Shown here one piece after another: positions 40,100 through 48,687 of a DNA stretch of 64,000 bases (position 1 is its first letter; the number at the start of each line of letters is the position of its first letter). The notes below the pieces were generated by a model. It did no database searches. It was not told the origin of the DNA and saw only the letters and a list, made by a program, of their open reading frames with translations. Made by a program: the position numbers and the translations under genes. The DNA comes from Opitutaceae bacterium (GTDB lineage: Bacteria; Verrucomicrobiota; Verrucomicrobiia; Opitutales; Opitutaceae), in NCBI GenBank assembly GCA_023269585.1, contig JAHFTC010000006.1, forward strand, positions 1 through 64,000, in the 5' to 3' direction.

Positions 40100-41509
40100 T
40101 CAGCTCACCGGTTCCTCGCCCGCCGCGATACGCCGCGCCTTCAACTCCTCGCCGATGGCGGCGACCTTCGCCTCGTTGAGCGGATAGAGGCACACCAGCG
40201 CGATCGAGAAGATGCCCAACCCGGCCGGGATAAGGCTCACCAGCAGAACCAGCCCGTGTTTGACGTCGTCGGTCTGCTCCACGTTCGGGATGAAACCCAC
40301 GCCGGAGAGCATCCAGCCGGCAATCGCCGAACCGAGAGCCCAACCGACCTTCTGACCGAAGGTCGAGGCGGAGAAGACCAGCCCGGTGGCGCGGCGCCCG
40401 TTCTTCCATTCACCGTAGTCGGCGGTGTCGGCGTACATCGACCAGATCAGCGCGCTGAGCGGACCGCCCGTGATCGAGCCGAAGACCTGCAGGGTGAAGA
40501 GCAACACGACCTGATCGGGCTTCACCACGAAGAACGCCGCGGTGCTCACCACCGCGATGACGAACATGATGATGAAGGCGGTCTTCTTGCCCACCATCCG
40601 CGTGAACGGGGTGAGAATCAGAACGCCGGCGATCGCCGCGGCCTGGCCGACGCCGTTGAACACCGAAACCATCCACTCGTAGCCGACCATCTTGGTGCCA
40701 AGGAACGGCAGCGACAGCTCCTGCGTGCCGACGAAGTATTTGAAGTAGTGCGCGGTGGCGGTGCTGCGGGTGGCGACGAAGAGGATGAAGGTCAGGGTGG
40801 TCGCGAGCAGGATCAGCCACGGCCGGTTGGTGACGAGGTCCTTCAGGTCGGCCCCGAGCGCCGGGCGTTGCGCCTTCGGCGGCTTCACCCGCTCGCGGGT
40901 GAAGAGGAACGTGATCATGAAGCAGGCCATCGCGATCACGCCGATGACCATGAAGGACAACTGCCAGCCGCGGGCGTCATTGCCCTGCCCGAGCGTCTTG
41001 ACCACGGGCAGCAGGAAGAGCGAGACGACGGTGCCCGCCGAATACGCGAAGAGGAACTTGATCGACGCCACCGCCGTGCGATCGACCGGATTCGACGAGA
41101 TGACCCCGAGCAGCGCGGTGTACGGAATGTTCACCGCCGTGTAGAGCATCATCAGGAGGTTGAAGGTGACGTAGGCCCAGACGATCTTGCCCGTCTCCCC
41201 GAAGCCCGGGGTGGTGAAGGTGAGCACGCCCATGATGACGAACGGGAGGGAGAACCACAGGATGTACGGCCGGAACTTGCCCCAGCGGGTCTCCGTGCGG
41301 TCGGCCAACACGCCGATCATCGGGTCGTTGATGCCGTCCCAGAGGCGGCTGATGAGGAACATCGTGCCCGCGGTCGCGGCCGAGATCCCGAACACATCGG
41401 TGTAAAAGAGCAGCAGATACGCCATGAACGTCTGCCAGTAGAGCACGGAGGCGAAGTCGCCGAAGCCATAGCTCACCTTTTCGAGGAAGGGTACTTTTTT
41501 CTCGGACAT
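40100..41509 (-). CDS. GPH-family sugar:cation symporter (MFS)
   Basis: This 469-residue, 12-helix transporter belongs to the glycoside-pentoside-hexuronide:cation symporter family. The N-terminus KVSYGFGDFASVLYWQTFMAYLL is diagnostic. The conserved loop DRTETRWGKFRPYILW after helix 2 and the FNGVGQAAAI region are also present. The ATG at 41509 has GGGAG a few bases upstream and gives the expected start, whereas the longer upstream frame is low-complexity. The substrate is unknown. The nearest related genes are the hexuronate pair 33 kb away, so no inference is made from context. It is convergent with mntR. Confidence 0.92.
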   Translation of the reverse strand: MSEKKVPFLEKVSYGFGDFASVLYWQTFMAYLLLFYTDVFGISAATAGTMFLISRLWDGINDPMIGVLADRTETRWGKFRPYILWFSLPFVIMGVLTFTTPGFGETGKIVWAYVTFNLLMMLYTAVNIPYTALLGVISSNPVDRTAVASIKFLFAYSAGTVVSLFLLPVVKTLGQGNDARGWQLSFMVIGVIAMACFMITFLFTRERVKPPKAQRPALGADLKDLVTNRPWLILLATTLTFILFVATRSTATAHYFKYFVGTQELSLPFLGTKMVGYEWMVSVFNGVGQAAAIAGVLILTPFTRMVGKKTAFIIMFVIAVVSTAAFFVVKPDQVVLLFTLQVFGSITGGPLSALIWSMYADTADYGEWKNGRRATGLVFSASTFGQKVGWALGSAIAGWMLSGVGFIPNVEQTDDVKHGLVLLVSLIPAGLGIFSIALVCLYPLNEAKVAAIGEELKARRIAAGEEPVS

Positions 41510-41701
41510 GTTGTTCTCCCGATGGGGGTCTTGAGGGGATTGATTGCTGGGGGGCGAAAGGCGGGACAGTGAGAGCCCGCCCGGTGGAAATCCACCCCGT
41601 TCTCCCGCCGCCGCTGCCGCGGCTCCGCGGAATGATGCATCCGCCGCTCGCCGCATCCGAGGCTGGCCAAGCCGGCCGCGCCCGCCCTCAATGGTGCGCG
41701 C

Positions 41702-41935
41702 ATGACCGCTCCCGCCCACCGCTCCAACGACCCGCTGCACGGCCTCACGCTCGAGACGATCGTCACCCGGCTGGAGAAATGGTACGGCTGGCCGGAGCTC
41801 GGCGAACGCATCCCGATCCGCTGCTTCCTCTTCGACCCGAGCGTGGCCTCCAGCCTGAAGTTCCTCCGCAAAACCCCGTGGGCGCGCCAGAAGGTCGAGG
41901 AACTCTACCTCGCGACCGTCCCGCCGAAGGAGTGA
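41702..41935 (+). CDS. VF530-family DNA-binding protein (DUF2132)
   Basis: It is a 77-residue single-domain protein with the unmistakable family pattern [34 protein letters not shown] and [18 protein letters not shown] solution structure of the Vibrio fischeri homologue indicated double-stranded DNA binding, but the biological role is unknown. It is divergent from the GPH transporter gene (193 bp apart) and shows no operon partner. Confidence 0.93.
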   Translation: MTAPAHRSNDPLHGLTLETIVTRLEKWYGWPELGERIPIRCFLFDPSVASSLKFLRKTPWARQKVEELYLATVPPKE

Positions 41936-42036
41936 ACGCGCGGCGATTCTGAAAGGTGACGCCGTTCACAAGAGCGGCGCTATTCGCTGCCGTCAGCGGG
42001 CACAGTTCCCACCGGCCCCGCCGCAGGGTGCTCGCC

Positions 42037-42060
42037 GTAGGCCACCTCGCTGCGGTGGCC
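42037..42060 (+). repeat. GTAG-type REP-like hairpin
   Basis: GTAGGCCACC (42037-42046) pairs with GGTGGCC (42054-42060). It is the same as the element at 35013, and lies upstream of the RNA methyltransferase gene. Confidence 0.7.
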
Positions 42061-42148
42061 CGCCCGAGCAGCCGGGTCGGCGCCCCGGCCGACAGACGCT
42101 GCCGCAGGCGAGAACCTTCGTGACGAGCCGGATCCGCTCCTGCGCCGG

Positions 42149-43825
42149 ATGTCTCGGGTTGCCGCGGCGGCGCTCCGCGTTCTCTCTGTGCCTCCCGTGG
42201 CCAAGAAGCGCTTCAACGACCATCCGTTCCCGTATCACGCCGAACTCGAGCTGGAGATCTCCACGCTCACCAACCTCGGCATCGGCCTCGGGCGCGTCGC
42301 GCTGCCGAACGCGGACTGCGGATTGCGGATTGCGGAATCCCCAAAGGCACCGGCCGCTCCAACCGCAACCGGAGTTCCGCCCGCCAATCCGCAATCCGAA
42401 ATCCGCGATCCGCAATCTCCGGCGGCCGCCGGCGGCTCCGGCTGGGTGGTGATGGTGCCCTTCGCCCTGCCGGGCGAACGCGTGCGCGTGCGGATCTTCC
42501 GCAACCACAAGAACTACTCCGAGGCCGACCTCGTCGCCGTCCTCACGCCCGCGCCCGAGCGCATCGCGCCGCGCTGCCCGCTCTTCGGCACCTGCGGCGG
42601 CTGCCAGTACCAGAATCTCGCCTACACCGAACAGCTCCGCTGGAAGCAGCGCCATGTCGCCGAACTGCTCCGCCACATGGCGAAGATCGAGTTCCCGGTG
42701 AACGCGGTGATCCCCTCGCCCCGCGAGTTCGGCTACCGCTCGAAGCTCACGCCGCACTTCGAATGCGGAGCGCGGAATGCGGATTGCGGATCGCCCCAAC
42801 CCGCGAACGCCCAGGCTGCTGCCGGAGGGGGTTCGTCCGCACCGGATGCACCGAGCGGAGTTTCAAATACAAGCGCCGCCGCCGGCCCCTCCGCCCAATC
42901 CGCATTCCGCAATCCGCATTCCGCATTTCCGATCGGCTTTCTCAAGGCGGGCTCACGTTTCACGTTGGTCGATGTTCCGCACTGCCCCATCGCGACCGAG
43001 GCCATCAACGCCCGCCTGCCCGCCCTGCGCGCCAGCATCCGCGAAAAGGCCGCCGCGGGCGGCTACCAACGCGGGGCCACCGTCCTCCTGCGCGACGCGC
43101 TCGAAGGCGTCACCTCCGACTACGAGGCCACCATCACCGAGGAGATCCCCTTCGCCGCCCCTGTAGCCGGCCGCGTCGAGGCCGGCCCATCCGCAACAAT
43201 CGTTGCGCCGAGTTCGCCGCCCCCAGCTACAGCGACCGCCTCCGCCCCAATCGCAAATCGGCAATCGACAATCGAAAATCCGCCGCTCCGCCTCCGCTTC
43301 CTCGCCCGCGACTTCTTCCAGAACAACCCGTTCATCCTGCCCGCCTTCACCGGCTACGTGCGCGAGCAGGCCGCGGCCTCCGGCGCGCGCTTCCTCGTCG
43401 ACGCCTACTGCGGCAGCGGCCTCTTCGCGCTCAGCGCCGCGCACCGCTTCGCCCGCGTGGCCGGCGTCGAGCTCAGCGCATCCTCCGTGCGCTGGGCGCA
43501 GGACAACGCCGCCGCCAACGGCATCGCCAACGCCTCCTTCCTCGCCGCCGACGCCGCCGCGATCTTCGCCGGGCTCGACTTCCCCGCCGCCGATACCGCC
43601 GTCGTGATCGATCCACCACGCCGCGGCTGCGACGAGCTCTTCCTGCGCCAGCTCGTCGCCTACGGTCCGCGCGCGATCGTCTACGTGTCGTGCGACCCGG
43701 CCACGCAGATGCGCGACCTCGCGCTGCTCCAGCCCGCCGGCTACGCGCTCACCGCCGTGCAGCCCTTCGACCTCTTCCCGCAGACCCGCCACCTCGAGTG
43801 TGTGATCACGTTGCAGAAAACCTGA
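42149..43825 (+). CDS. RlmD/TrmA-type 23S/tRNA m5U methyltransferase interrupted by three in-frame repeat inserts
   Basis: It is a class I SAM RNA methyltransferase that makes 5-methyluridine. A TRAM-like N-terminus (ELEISTLTNLGIGLGRV) and the iron-sulfur motif C-P-L-F-G-T-C-G-G-C (Cx5CxxC, about 144-153) with a fourth Cys in DVPHCP are present. SAM motif I is LVDAYCGSGLFALSAA and motif IV is VVIDPPRRGCDE. The catalytic Cys is in VYVSCDPATQ, and QPFDLFPQTRHLE closes the domain. The 558 residues exceed the usual 430-450. The excess corresponds to three inserts of repeat origin at about residues 54-93, 206-256 and 335-378, each encoded by DNA with inverted-repeat ends. The frame stays open and the motifs are intact. 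A GTG at 42197 is an alternative start. Confidence 0.9.
   Translation: MSRVAAAALRVLSVPPVAKKRFNDHPFPYHAELELEISTLTNLGIGLGRVALPNADCGLRIAESPKAPAAPTATGVPPANPQSEIRDPQSPAAAGGSGWVVMVPFALPGERVRVRIFRNHKNYSEADLVAVLTPAPERIAPRCPLFGTCGGCQYQNLAYTEQLRWKQRHVAELLRHMAKIEFPVNAVIPSPREFGYRSKLTPHFECGARNADCGSPQPANAQAAAGGGSSAPDAPSGVSNTSAAAGPSAQSAFRNPHSAFPIGFLKAGSRFTLVDVPHCPIATEAINARLPALRASIREKAAAGGYQRGATVLLRDALEGVTSDYEATITEEIPFAAPVAGRVEAGPSATIVAPSSPPPATATASAPIANRQSTIENPPLRLRFLARDFFQNNPFILPAFTGYVREQAAASGARFLVDAYCGSGLFALSAAHRFARVAGVELSASSVRWAQDNAAANGIANASFLAADAAAIFAGLDFPAADTAVVIDPPRRGCDELFLRQLVAYGPRAIVYVSCDPATQMRDLALLQPAGYALTAVQPFDLFPQTRHLECVITLQKT
42311..42420. repeat. In-frame insert 1: inverted CCGCAAT-type repeats inside the methyltransferase gene
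   Basis: The left arm (42311-42340, GCGGATTGCGGATTGCGGAA core) and right arm (42384-42420, AATCCGCAATCCGAAATCCG core) are inverted copies of the period-7 repeat, separated by about 43 bp. They are translated as a Ala/Pro-rich loop interrupting the TRAM-like region. Confidence 0.8.
42761..42931. repeat. In-frame insert 2: inverted CCGCAAT-type repeats inside the methyltransferase gene
   Basis: The left arm (42761-42792, CGGAATGCGGATTGCGGATC core) and right arm (42896-42931, AATCCGCATTCCGCAATCCG core) flank about 103 bp. It is translated as a low-complexity Asn/Ala/Ser/Pro loop between YRSKLTPHFE and PIGFLKAG, which are adjacent in ordinary family members. Confidence 0.8.
43162..43281. repeat. 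In-frame insert 3: GTAG...CTAC REP-like doublet plus AATCG repeat
   Basis: GTAG (43162-43165) followed by hairpin CCGGCC/GGCCGG opens the element, and CTAC (43227-43230) closes it. A further repeat tract with CAAATCGGCAATCGACAATC follows at 43249-43281. It is translated in frame as a Pro/Ala-rich loop beginning PVAGR just before the LRFLARDFFQNNP region. Confidence 0.8.
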
Positions 43826-43846
43826 GCCGTCTCCACCTTCCCCGCC

Positions 43847-44668
43847 ATGTCCAGCGACGCCGCGCCCCCGCCGCCCCCCGCTCCCCCGCCCGAGGAGGGC
43901 ATCGAGCTCCGCAGCCACTTCATCCGCTCGCGCAACGCTGTCATCATCCGCGCCACGCTCTCCGAGCTCTACGTCGACTACTTCCTCCATCTCGCCGCGC
44001 ACCAGCTCAAGCCCGACCCCGCCCACGTCGCGCTTTTCAAGGACGCCCTCGCCGCCTTCGTCCTGCACTGCACCGCCCGCCCGCGCTATGAGATGATCGC
44101 GTGGACGCTGCATTTCGAGGCGCCGATGGTGAACCTCTTCCTCACCGCCGACACCGAGGAGGAATCCGTCACCGGCCGCATCCTCGCCGACAACGTCCGC
44201 ACGATGGGCGGCAACCACCTCTACGCCGATGTCGTCGCGCAGAACAAACCGCCGCGCCGCAGCGCGGTGCCCTTCGCCGGCGCCGACGCCTTCCGCGCCG
44301 CCGAGGCGTTCTACCTCCAGAGCGAGCAACGCCCCGCGCGCTTCTTCGCCGTCGCGCCCGAAGAGTTCGTGATGGTCTGTTCGCACCCCGACTACGACCC
44401 CGCCTGGTTCGAGGCGCTCACCGTCGAAACCGTGCGTGATCTCGACAAAACGGAGACGCTCGCCCTCCTCGAACGCCGCCGCTACGTGTGGCGCTGCGGC
44501 TGCAACCAGCGGAAGCTCCTCCGCGTGCTCGCCCCCCTGGCGCGGGAAGATGCCGCCGGGCTTTTCGGCGACGACCCCTCCGCCAAGGTCACCTGCCCGC
44601 GCTGCGCCGCCCAGCACATCATCACCCGCGAAGCCATGGAAGCCTTCCTCGCCGAGCACCCGGCGTGA
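43847..44668 (+). CDS. hslO: Hsp33-family redox-regulated chaperone
   Basis: It is an oxidation-activated holdase chaperone in the cytosol. The C-terminal zinc-binding centre is RCGCNQRK (CxC) and VTCPRC (CxxC), spaced as in Hsp33. Oxidation of these thiols activates the protein. The N-terminal domain starts FIRSRNAVIIRATLSELY. The region RPARFFAVAPEEFVMVCSHPD resembles the linker area. An unusual proline-rich leader (about residues 5-15) precedes the fold. The 273 residues are slightly shorter than E. coli Hsp33 (292). The gene starts 22 bp after the RNA methyltransferase and may be co-transcribed. Confidence 0.87.
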   Translation: MSSDAAPPPPPAPPPEEGIELRSHFIRSRNAVIIRATLSELYVDYFLHLAAHQLKPDPAHVALFKDALAAFVLHCTARPRYEMIAWTLHFEAPMVNLFLTADTEEESVTGRILADNVRTMGGNHLYADVVAQNKPPRRSAVPFAGADAFRAAEAFYLQSEQRPARFFAVAPEEFVMVCSHPDYDPAWFEALTVETVRDLDKTETLALLERRRYVWRCGCNQRKLLRVLAPLAREDAAGLFGDDPSAKVTCPRCAAQHIITREAMEAFLAEHPA

Positions 44669-44716
44669 GCGCCGTCCCCTCGACCCCTTCTGTCGTCCGC
44701 CCTCCGCTCCGCTCCT

Positions 44717-44740
44717 CATTCCGCAATCCGCATTCCGCGC
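44717..44740. repeat. Period-7 CCGCAAT/CCGCATT repeat, intergenic
   Basis: CATTCCGCAATCCGCATTCC followed by GCGC lies between hslO and the DUF3016 gene. It is the same family as the repeats inside the methyltransferase gene. Confidence 0.7.
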
Positions 44741-44863
44741 TCCCACCATCCGCCATCGGGAACCCCGCCCCCTCGCCCCGGTCCCACGCCCCCTGAACAC
44801 TCGACCGCGCCGCGGCACCCACCCGCGGCCTCCGGGCCCGGAACCGACCTCCTCGCCCCGCTC

Positions 44864-45412
44864 ATGACACCGTTTCTCCGCCTGCTCCTCATCGCCCTCT
44901 GCCTGCTCGGCTCCACCGCGCCCAGCGTGCGCGCCGCACCCGAGCCGGCCAACGCCCCCAAGGTCAAACTCACCTTCGTCAACGCCGAGAAGTTCACCGA
45001 CGTCGTCGTCGACGGCATGACGTCCAAGAGCGGCACCGATCTCCTCTTCAGCGAGCTCAACCGCCACCTCGCCACCCTCGCCCGGCGCCACCTCGCCCCC
45101 GGCCAGACGCTGGTGCTCTCCGTGCGCGACATCGATCTCGCCGGCGTCGTCGAGCCGTGGCGCGGTCCCGATTTCGGCCGGGTCCGCTATCTGCGCGACA
45201 CCCACCCGCCGCGCCTCGCCTTCGACTACCAGCTCCTCGGGGCCGATGGCACCGTCGCCCAGGAGGGGGCGGAACGGCTCACCAACCTCACCTTCCGTTA
45301 CCAGCTTTCAACGACGACCACGCGCGACACCACCCACTACGAGCAGCAGCTGCTCACCGACTGGATGGGCGCCACCTTCGCCACGCCGAAGCAGGCGAAG
45401 ACGAAACCCTGA
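44864..45412 (+). CDS. Exported DUF3016 protein (182 aa)
   Basis: The signal peptide MTPFLRLLLIALCLLGSTAPSVRA is followed by a single domain. Family positions such as VKLTFVNAEKFTDV, LFSELNRHLATLARRHLAPGQTL, VRDIDLAGVVEPW and TNLTFRYQLSTTT are characteristic of DUF3016. It should be a periplasmic protein of unknown function. It has its own terminator 57 bp downstream, so it is probably monocistronic. Confidence 0.87.
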   Translation: MTPFLRLLLIALCLLGSTAPSVRAAPEPANAPKVKLTFVNAEKFTDVVVDGMTSKSGTDLLFSELNRHLATLARRHLAPGQTLVLSVRDIDLAGVVEPWRGPDFGRVRYLRDTHPPRLAFDYQLLGADGTVAQEGAERLTNLTFRYQLSTTTTRDTTHYEQQLLTDWMGATFATPKQAKTKP

Positions 45413-45468
45413 CCTTCGCTTCGACCGTCGCGGCGCGGCATTCACCCACGCCTCCCCGGTTGTCTCAG

Positions 45469-45498
45469 GCCGGCACCCGCAAGGGTGCCGGCTCTTTT
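45469..45498 (+). terminator. Rho-independent terminator of the DUF3016 gene
   Basis: The stem GCCGGCACCC (45469-45478) pairs perfectly with GGGTGCCGGC (45483-45492) around GCAA and is followed by TCTTTT. Confidence 0.92.
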
Positions 45499-45711
45499 GT
45501 CTTCAGCCCTACCAGCGCCCCTTGCCCGAGAATTTCACACCGCGAGCAGAGCGAGCGACGAACCGCCGTGGCGGAATTCGTGAGAATTTCGCGGGGTGTC
45601 CCGGACGAAAGCCCTACCGCTTCCGCTACGGGGTGAAATCGGCGCGCCTTGCACCGCCCCGCCCCTTTTCCGGATTTCCACCGGCCGCGTTCTTCGCCCA
45701 CGCTGCGCCCC

Positions 45712-46653
45712 GTGGCCGGAATCCTCCCGCTTCTGCTCCTACTCGCTCCGATCTTCGCGCTCATCGCGCTCGGGGCCGTGCTGCGCCGCGCGGGCTGGCT
45801 CACGCCCGAAGCCGACAGCAGCCTGCTGCGCCTCGGCGTGAACCTCTTTTTCCCGGCGCTGATCTTCAACTCCGTCGTCGGCAACGCCGCGCTGCACGAC
45901 CCGCGCAATCTCCTCTGGCCGCCGCTGCTCGGCTTCGGCTCGATCTGCCTCGGGTGGCTCGCGTCCTGGGGCGGCGGACGCCTCATCGGCCTCGAACGCG
46001 GCCGCGGGCTGCGCACCTTCGCGTTCACGACGGGGTTTCCCAACTACGCCTACCTCGCGATCCCGCTCGTGAGCGCGCTCTTCCCCCCGGCCACCCTCGG
46101 CGTGCTCTTCGTCTTCAACGTCGGCGTGGAGTTCGCGATCTGGACGGTCGGCATCCTCCTGCTGGCCGGCGGCTCGTTGCGCGAGGGCTGGCGCAAGCTC
46201 CTCAGCCCGCCCGTGCTCGCCCTGCTCGCCGCGGTCGCGCTCAACGCCCTCCGCCTCGTCCCGCCGGCGCCCATCGGCCAGACCATCGCCGCGCTCGGCC
46301 ACTGCGCCGTGCCGCTCGGCCTGCTGCTCATCGGCGCCTTCTTGGAGGAACACCTCCATCAACCCCGCGCGCTGCTCGACGCCCGCGTCAACCTCGCCTC
46401 CTGCGCGCTGCGCCTCGGGCTGCTGCCGCTCGCCCTGCTCGCCGCCACGAAAGCGCTGCCCGTCTCCGCCGAGCTCAAACAGGTCGCCGTCGTCCAGGCG
46501 GCGATGCCCGCCGGCGTGTTCACCATCGTCCTGGCTAAACACTACGGCGGCCAGCCGCTCACCGCCGCCCAGGTCGTCTTCGCCACCACCGCCGGCTCGC
46601 TCGTCTCGATCCCCCTCTGGATGCAGTTCGGCCGCTGGTGGCTCGGGGTGTAG
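45712..46653 (+). CDS. AEC-family transporter (auxin efflux carrier type), copy 1
   Basis: This membrane protein of 313 residues has about ten helices in two inverted five-helix halves. The helix 1-2 pattern FALIALGAVLRRAGWLTPEADSS and the NLFFPALIF motif are typical, as is the C-terminal repeat QAAMPAGVFTIVLAKHYGG. Family members export or take up small organic acids such as malate. The substrate here is unknown. The GTG at 45712 gives the shortest hydrophilic leader. The ORF is open to 45649 but that part is low-complexity. A second AEC gene lies 2 kb away in the opposite orientation (48688). Confidence 0.88.
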   Translation: MAGILPLLLLLAPIFALIALGAVLRRAGWLTPEADSSLLRLGVNLFFPALIFNSVVGNAALHDPRNLLWPPLLGFGSICLGWLASWGGGRLIGLERGRGLRTFAFTTGFPNYAYLAIPLVSALFPPATLGVLFVFNVGVEFAIWTVGILLLAGGSLREGWRKLLSPPVLALLAAVALNALRLVPPAPIGQTIAALGHCAVPLGLLLIGAFLEEHLHQPRALLDARVNLASCALRLGLLPLALLAATKALPVSAELKQVAVVQAAMPAGVFTIVLAKHYGGQPLTAAQVVFATTAGSLVSIPLWMQFGRWWLGV

Positions 46654-47040
46654 GCGCGACGCCGCAGACGAGAGTCAAACCGACAGCAGCGGTAGGGACG
46701 GCGCGCCTGACCTGAGCTTGTCGAAGGTCCGCCGCCGTCCGTTCGCTCGGCAAATCCCTCGGTTCTGTTGAGGACGCGCCCGTCAGTCTGTTGGGCGCGG
46801 CTCCCGCAAAAACGCTCCTGCAATTGCGACTTCTTGTGCCTTATCATGGCCAAGGTTTGGTTGCCGCCGCGCCGCCCCAAGTCCACTGCCTCTTTGTTCT
46901 CTTCGTTACCCTCCGTCGTCTGCGCTTGCAGCGTGGACCGACCGGCAACGCCACGGGTTTCCCCGCCCGCACCGCGAGGCAAAAACTCTGCAACCTCGGG
47001 ATGGACGAGCGCCGGCGAACCCTCTAGCGTCGCCGCCCGA
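46654..47040. repeat. Intergenic region with dispersed repeats
   Basis: It contains a GTAGGGACG element start at 46692 and the palindrome GACCTGAGCTTGTCGAAGGTC near 46709-46729. The latter contains CCTGAGCTTGTCGAAGG, a sequence seen dispersed in many bacterial genomes. A CTTTGTTCTCTTCGTTACCC stretch near 46889 resembles 48639-48672. No credible gene is present before the LysM protein. Confidence 0.5.
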
Positions 47041-47889
47041 ATGAAGTTGCGACCCCTCTTGCCCCTCCTCGCCCTGTCGGTTTTTGCGACCGCCGGCGTG
47101 GCGCAGACCACCGACTCCGTCGCCCAACTCCGCCGCGATTTTGCCACCGTGCAACAGCAGCGCGACACCTTCGCCGAACAGCTCGCCCAGCTGCGCCGCG
47201 ACAACGAGGCCCTCCAGGCCGAGCGCGATGCGCTCCGCGCCCAGGAGGAGGTCGCCAAGGCCAAGCTCACCGCCGCCGAGACCAGCGCCGTCGAGGCCAC
47301 CGAGGCCGTCCGCGCGCAGAAGGAGGCCGAGATGACCGTCGACATGACCGTGCGCGCCTACGCCATCAAGGAGCAGGAAGCCGCCGACGCCGTCGAGGCC
47401 GCCAAGCTCGCCGCCGAACAGCAGCTCGCCGCCGAACAGGTTCGCGATGGCGCCCTCGCCGAAGCCGCGCGCCTCACCGCCGAACGCGACGCCGCCCAGC
47501 AGGCGGAGGCCGCCGCCCTCGCCACCAAGGCCGCGATGCAGAACGAACTCTACGCTGCCCAGATCCGGATCGAGAATCTCGGCCGCGCCCTCGCCGCCCG
47601 CAGCGGCGTGCCCTTCACCTCGCCCGCCCTCCTCGCCCCGACGCCCGTCGCCACCGAGGAGCCCGCCGCCCCGAAGGCCGCGGTCGCCGCCGCGGAGACC
47701 GCGTCCACCCCGCCGCCCGCCACGAGCTCGCTGCGCACCCACACCGTCACCGAGGGCGAAAACCTCTCGGTCATCGCGTTCAAGTACTACCAGTCGCCAA
47801 ACAAGTGGGACAGGATCGTCGCCGCCAACCGCGCGAAGCTCAAGAACCCCGACTCCCTCCGCCCCGGCATGGTGCTCATCATCCCCTGA
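47041..47889 (+). CDS. Exported coiled-coil protein with C-terminal LysM domain (282 aa)
   Basis: The ATG at 47041 starts a signal peptide (MKLRPLLPLLALSVFATAGVAQ). Residues about 25-190 form a long coiled coil (QLRRDFATVQQQRDTFAEQL, QLRRDNEALQAERDALRAQ and on). An Ala/Pro-rich linker (about 200-228) follows. The last 50 residues are a LysM domain (HTVTEGENLSVIAFKYY, RIVAANRAKLKNPDSLRPGM), which binds peptidoglycan. It therefore probably works in the periplasm near the cell wall. It is monocistronic with a terminator 30 bp after the stop. Confidence 0.92.
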   Translation: MKLRPLLPLLALSVFATAGVAQTTDSVAQLRRDFATVQQQRDTFAEQLAQLRRDNEALQAERDALRAQEEVAKAKLTAAETSAVEATEAVRAQKEAEMTVDMTVRAYAIKEQEAADAVEAAKLAAEQQLAAEQVRDGALAEAARLTAERDAAQQAEAAALATKAAMQNELYAAQIRIENLGRALAARSGVPFTSPALLAPTPVATEEPAAPKAAVAAAETASTPPPATSSLRTHTVTEGENLSVIAFKYYQSPNKWDRIVAANRAKLKNPDSLRPGMVLIIP

Positions 47890-47918
47890 GCCCGGCCCGC
47901 CCCGGACCACTCCCCCCG

Positions 47919-47944
47919 CCCCGGCTTTCCGCCGGGGCTTTTTT
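47919..47944 (+). terminator. Rho-independent terminator of the LysM gene
   Basis: The stem CCCCGGC (47919-47925) pairs with GCCGGGG (47931-47937), loop TTTCC, followed by CTTTTTT. Confidence 0.9.
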
Positions 47945-47979
47945 GTCGCCGATTTTCCGCCACAAACGCGCCGCCCGCC

Positions 47980-48240
47980 GCCTGCGCGTGGGGCGGTGCT
48001 TCAGCCCGCCCTTGCCGGTGCCGCGCTCGCACCCCGCGCGAGAACACCACCCGCCGCCCACCGCCTGTGGCGCCGCTCCGACCGCTCCCGCCTCTTCGCT
48101 CTCTGTTGTAGCGGAAGCGCTGCGCTTCCGTCTGCCCGATTCGCCCTTTGCTCGTAGCGGAGCCCGTGAGGGCTTCGATCCGCTCCGCCTCTGCCGTAGC
48201 GGAACGTTTCACGTTCCACCTTCACCGCCTACCAATCACC
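47980..48240. repeat. REP cluster: three GTAGCGGA hairpins and one GGTGCTTCAGCC element
   Basis: A copy of the TGCTTCAGCCC motif lies near 47998. GTAG hairpins follow at 48108-48133 (GTAGCGGAAGCGCTGCGCTT), 48154-48186 (GTAGCGGAGCCC...GGGCTTC) and 48196-48219 (GTAGCGGAACGTTTCACGTT). All three have the GTAG head and the same strand orientation, with different palindrome sequences. Confidence 0.8.
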
Positions 48241-48424
48241 GGCAACTGGCCACCGGCCAACCCCTCACGCGCAGCTTGCGCGCGAGCTGCTCTTCGAGGA
48301 TGTCGCGCACGCTGATCGGGAACGTGCTCACCTTGTGAGCACATTTTAGGAAACGGTCGATTGCGGTGAGCGCATCCGCGCTGCGCTGCAAAACCATCCC
48401 AAGGGGCGTAGCCGCAAGCCGCAC
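48236..48424 (-). pseudogene. Possible remnant of a coding region (62-codon frame)
   Basis: On the minus strand the frame reads AIDRFLKCAHKVSTFPISVR and continues DILEEQLARKLRVRG. This looks like real helical protein sequence rather than a GC shadow, but it is very short and is bordered on both sides by REP-like elements. I recognise no family. It might be the tail of a degraded regulator or transposase. A 7-bp inverted repeat GTGCTCA/TGAGCAC (48327-48333, 48339-48345) lies inside it. Confidence 0.25.
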
Positions 48425-48439
48425 CCCTTTTTGTCCGAG

Positions 48440-48468
48440 GTAGGGACGTTCCCCCGAAACGTCCCTAC
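48440..48468 (+). repeat. GTAG-type REP-like hairpin with an 11-bp perfect stem
   Basis: GTAGGGACGTT (48440-48450) pairs with AACGTCCCTAC (48458-48468). Similar GTAGGGACG starts occur at 46692 and 62203. Confidence 0.85.
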
Positions 48469-48687
48469 CCCGGAGGGCGGAAGGGCCACCCCGGCGCGGA
48501 GGCCAAGAAGCGGATCTACGCTCTCACGAGCCTCGCTCCGACGGAGTCTTTGCGGACGACGGACTGCGGCCGGTAACCAGTAGCCGGTGGCCGACGCTCC
48601 TGCGGGGGTGTGTTGCGTCTGCAACTCTCCGATGCCCCTTTGTGCCCTTCGTCGCCTTCTGTCGTCTGCGGGCTTCCGACCGCGGCG

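Noticed and set aside
42953-45205. 750-codon antisense frame over the methyltransferase, hslO and DUF3016 genes
   Set aside because: It spans three well-supported genes on the other strand and has no recognisable domain.
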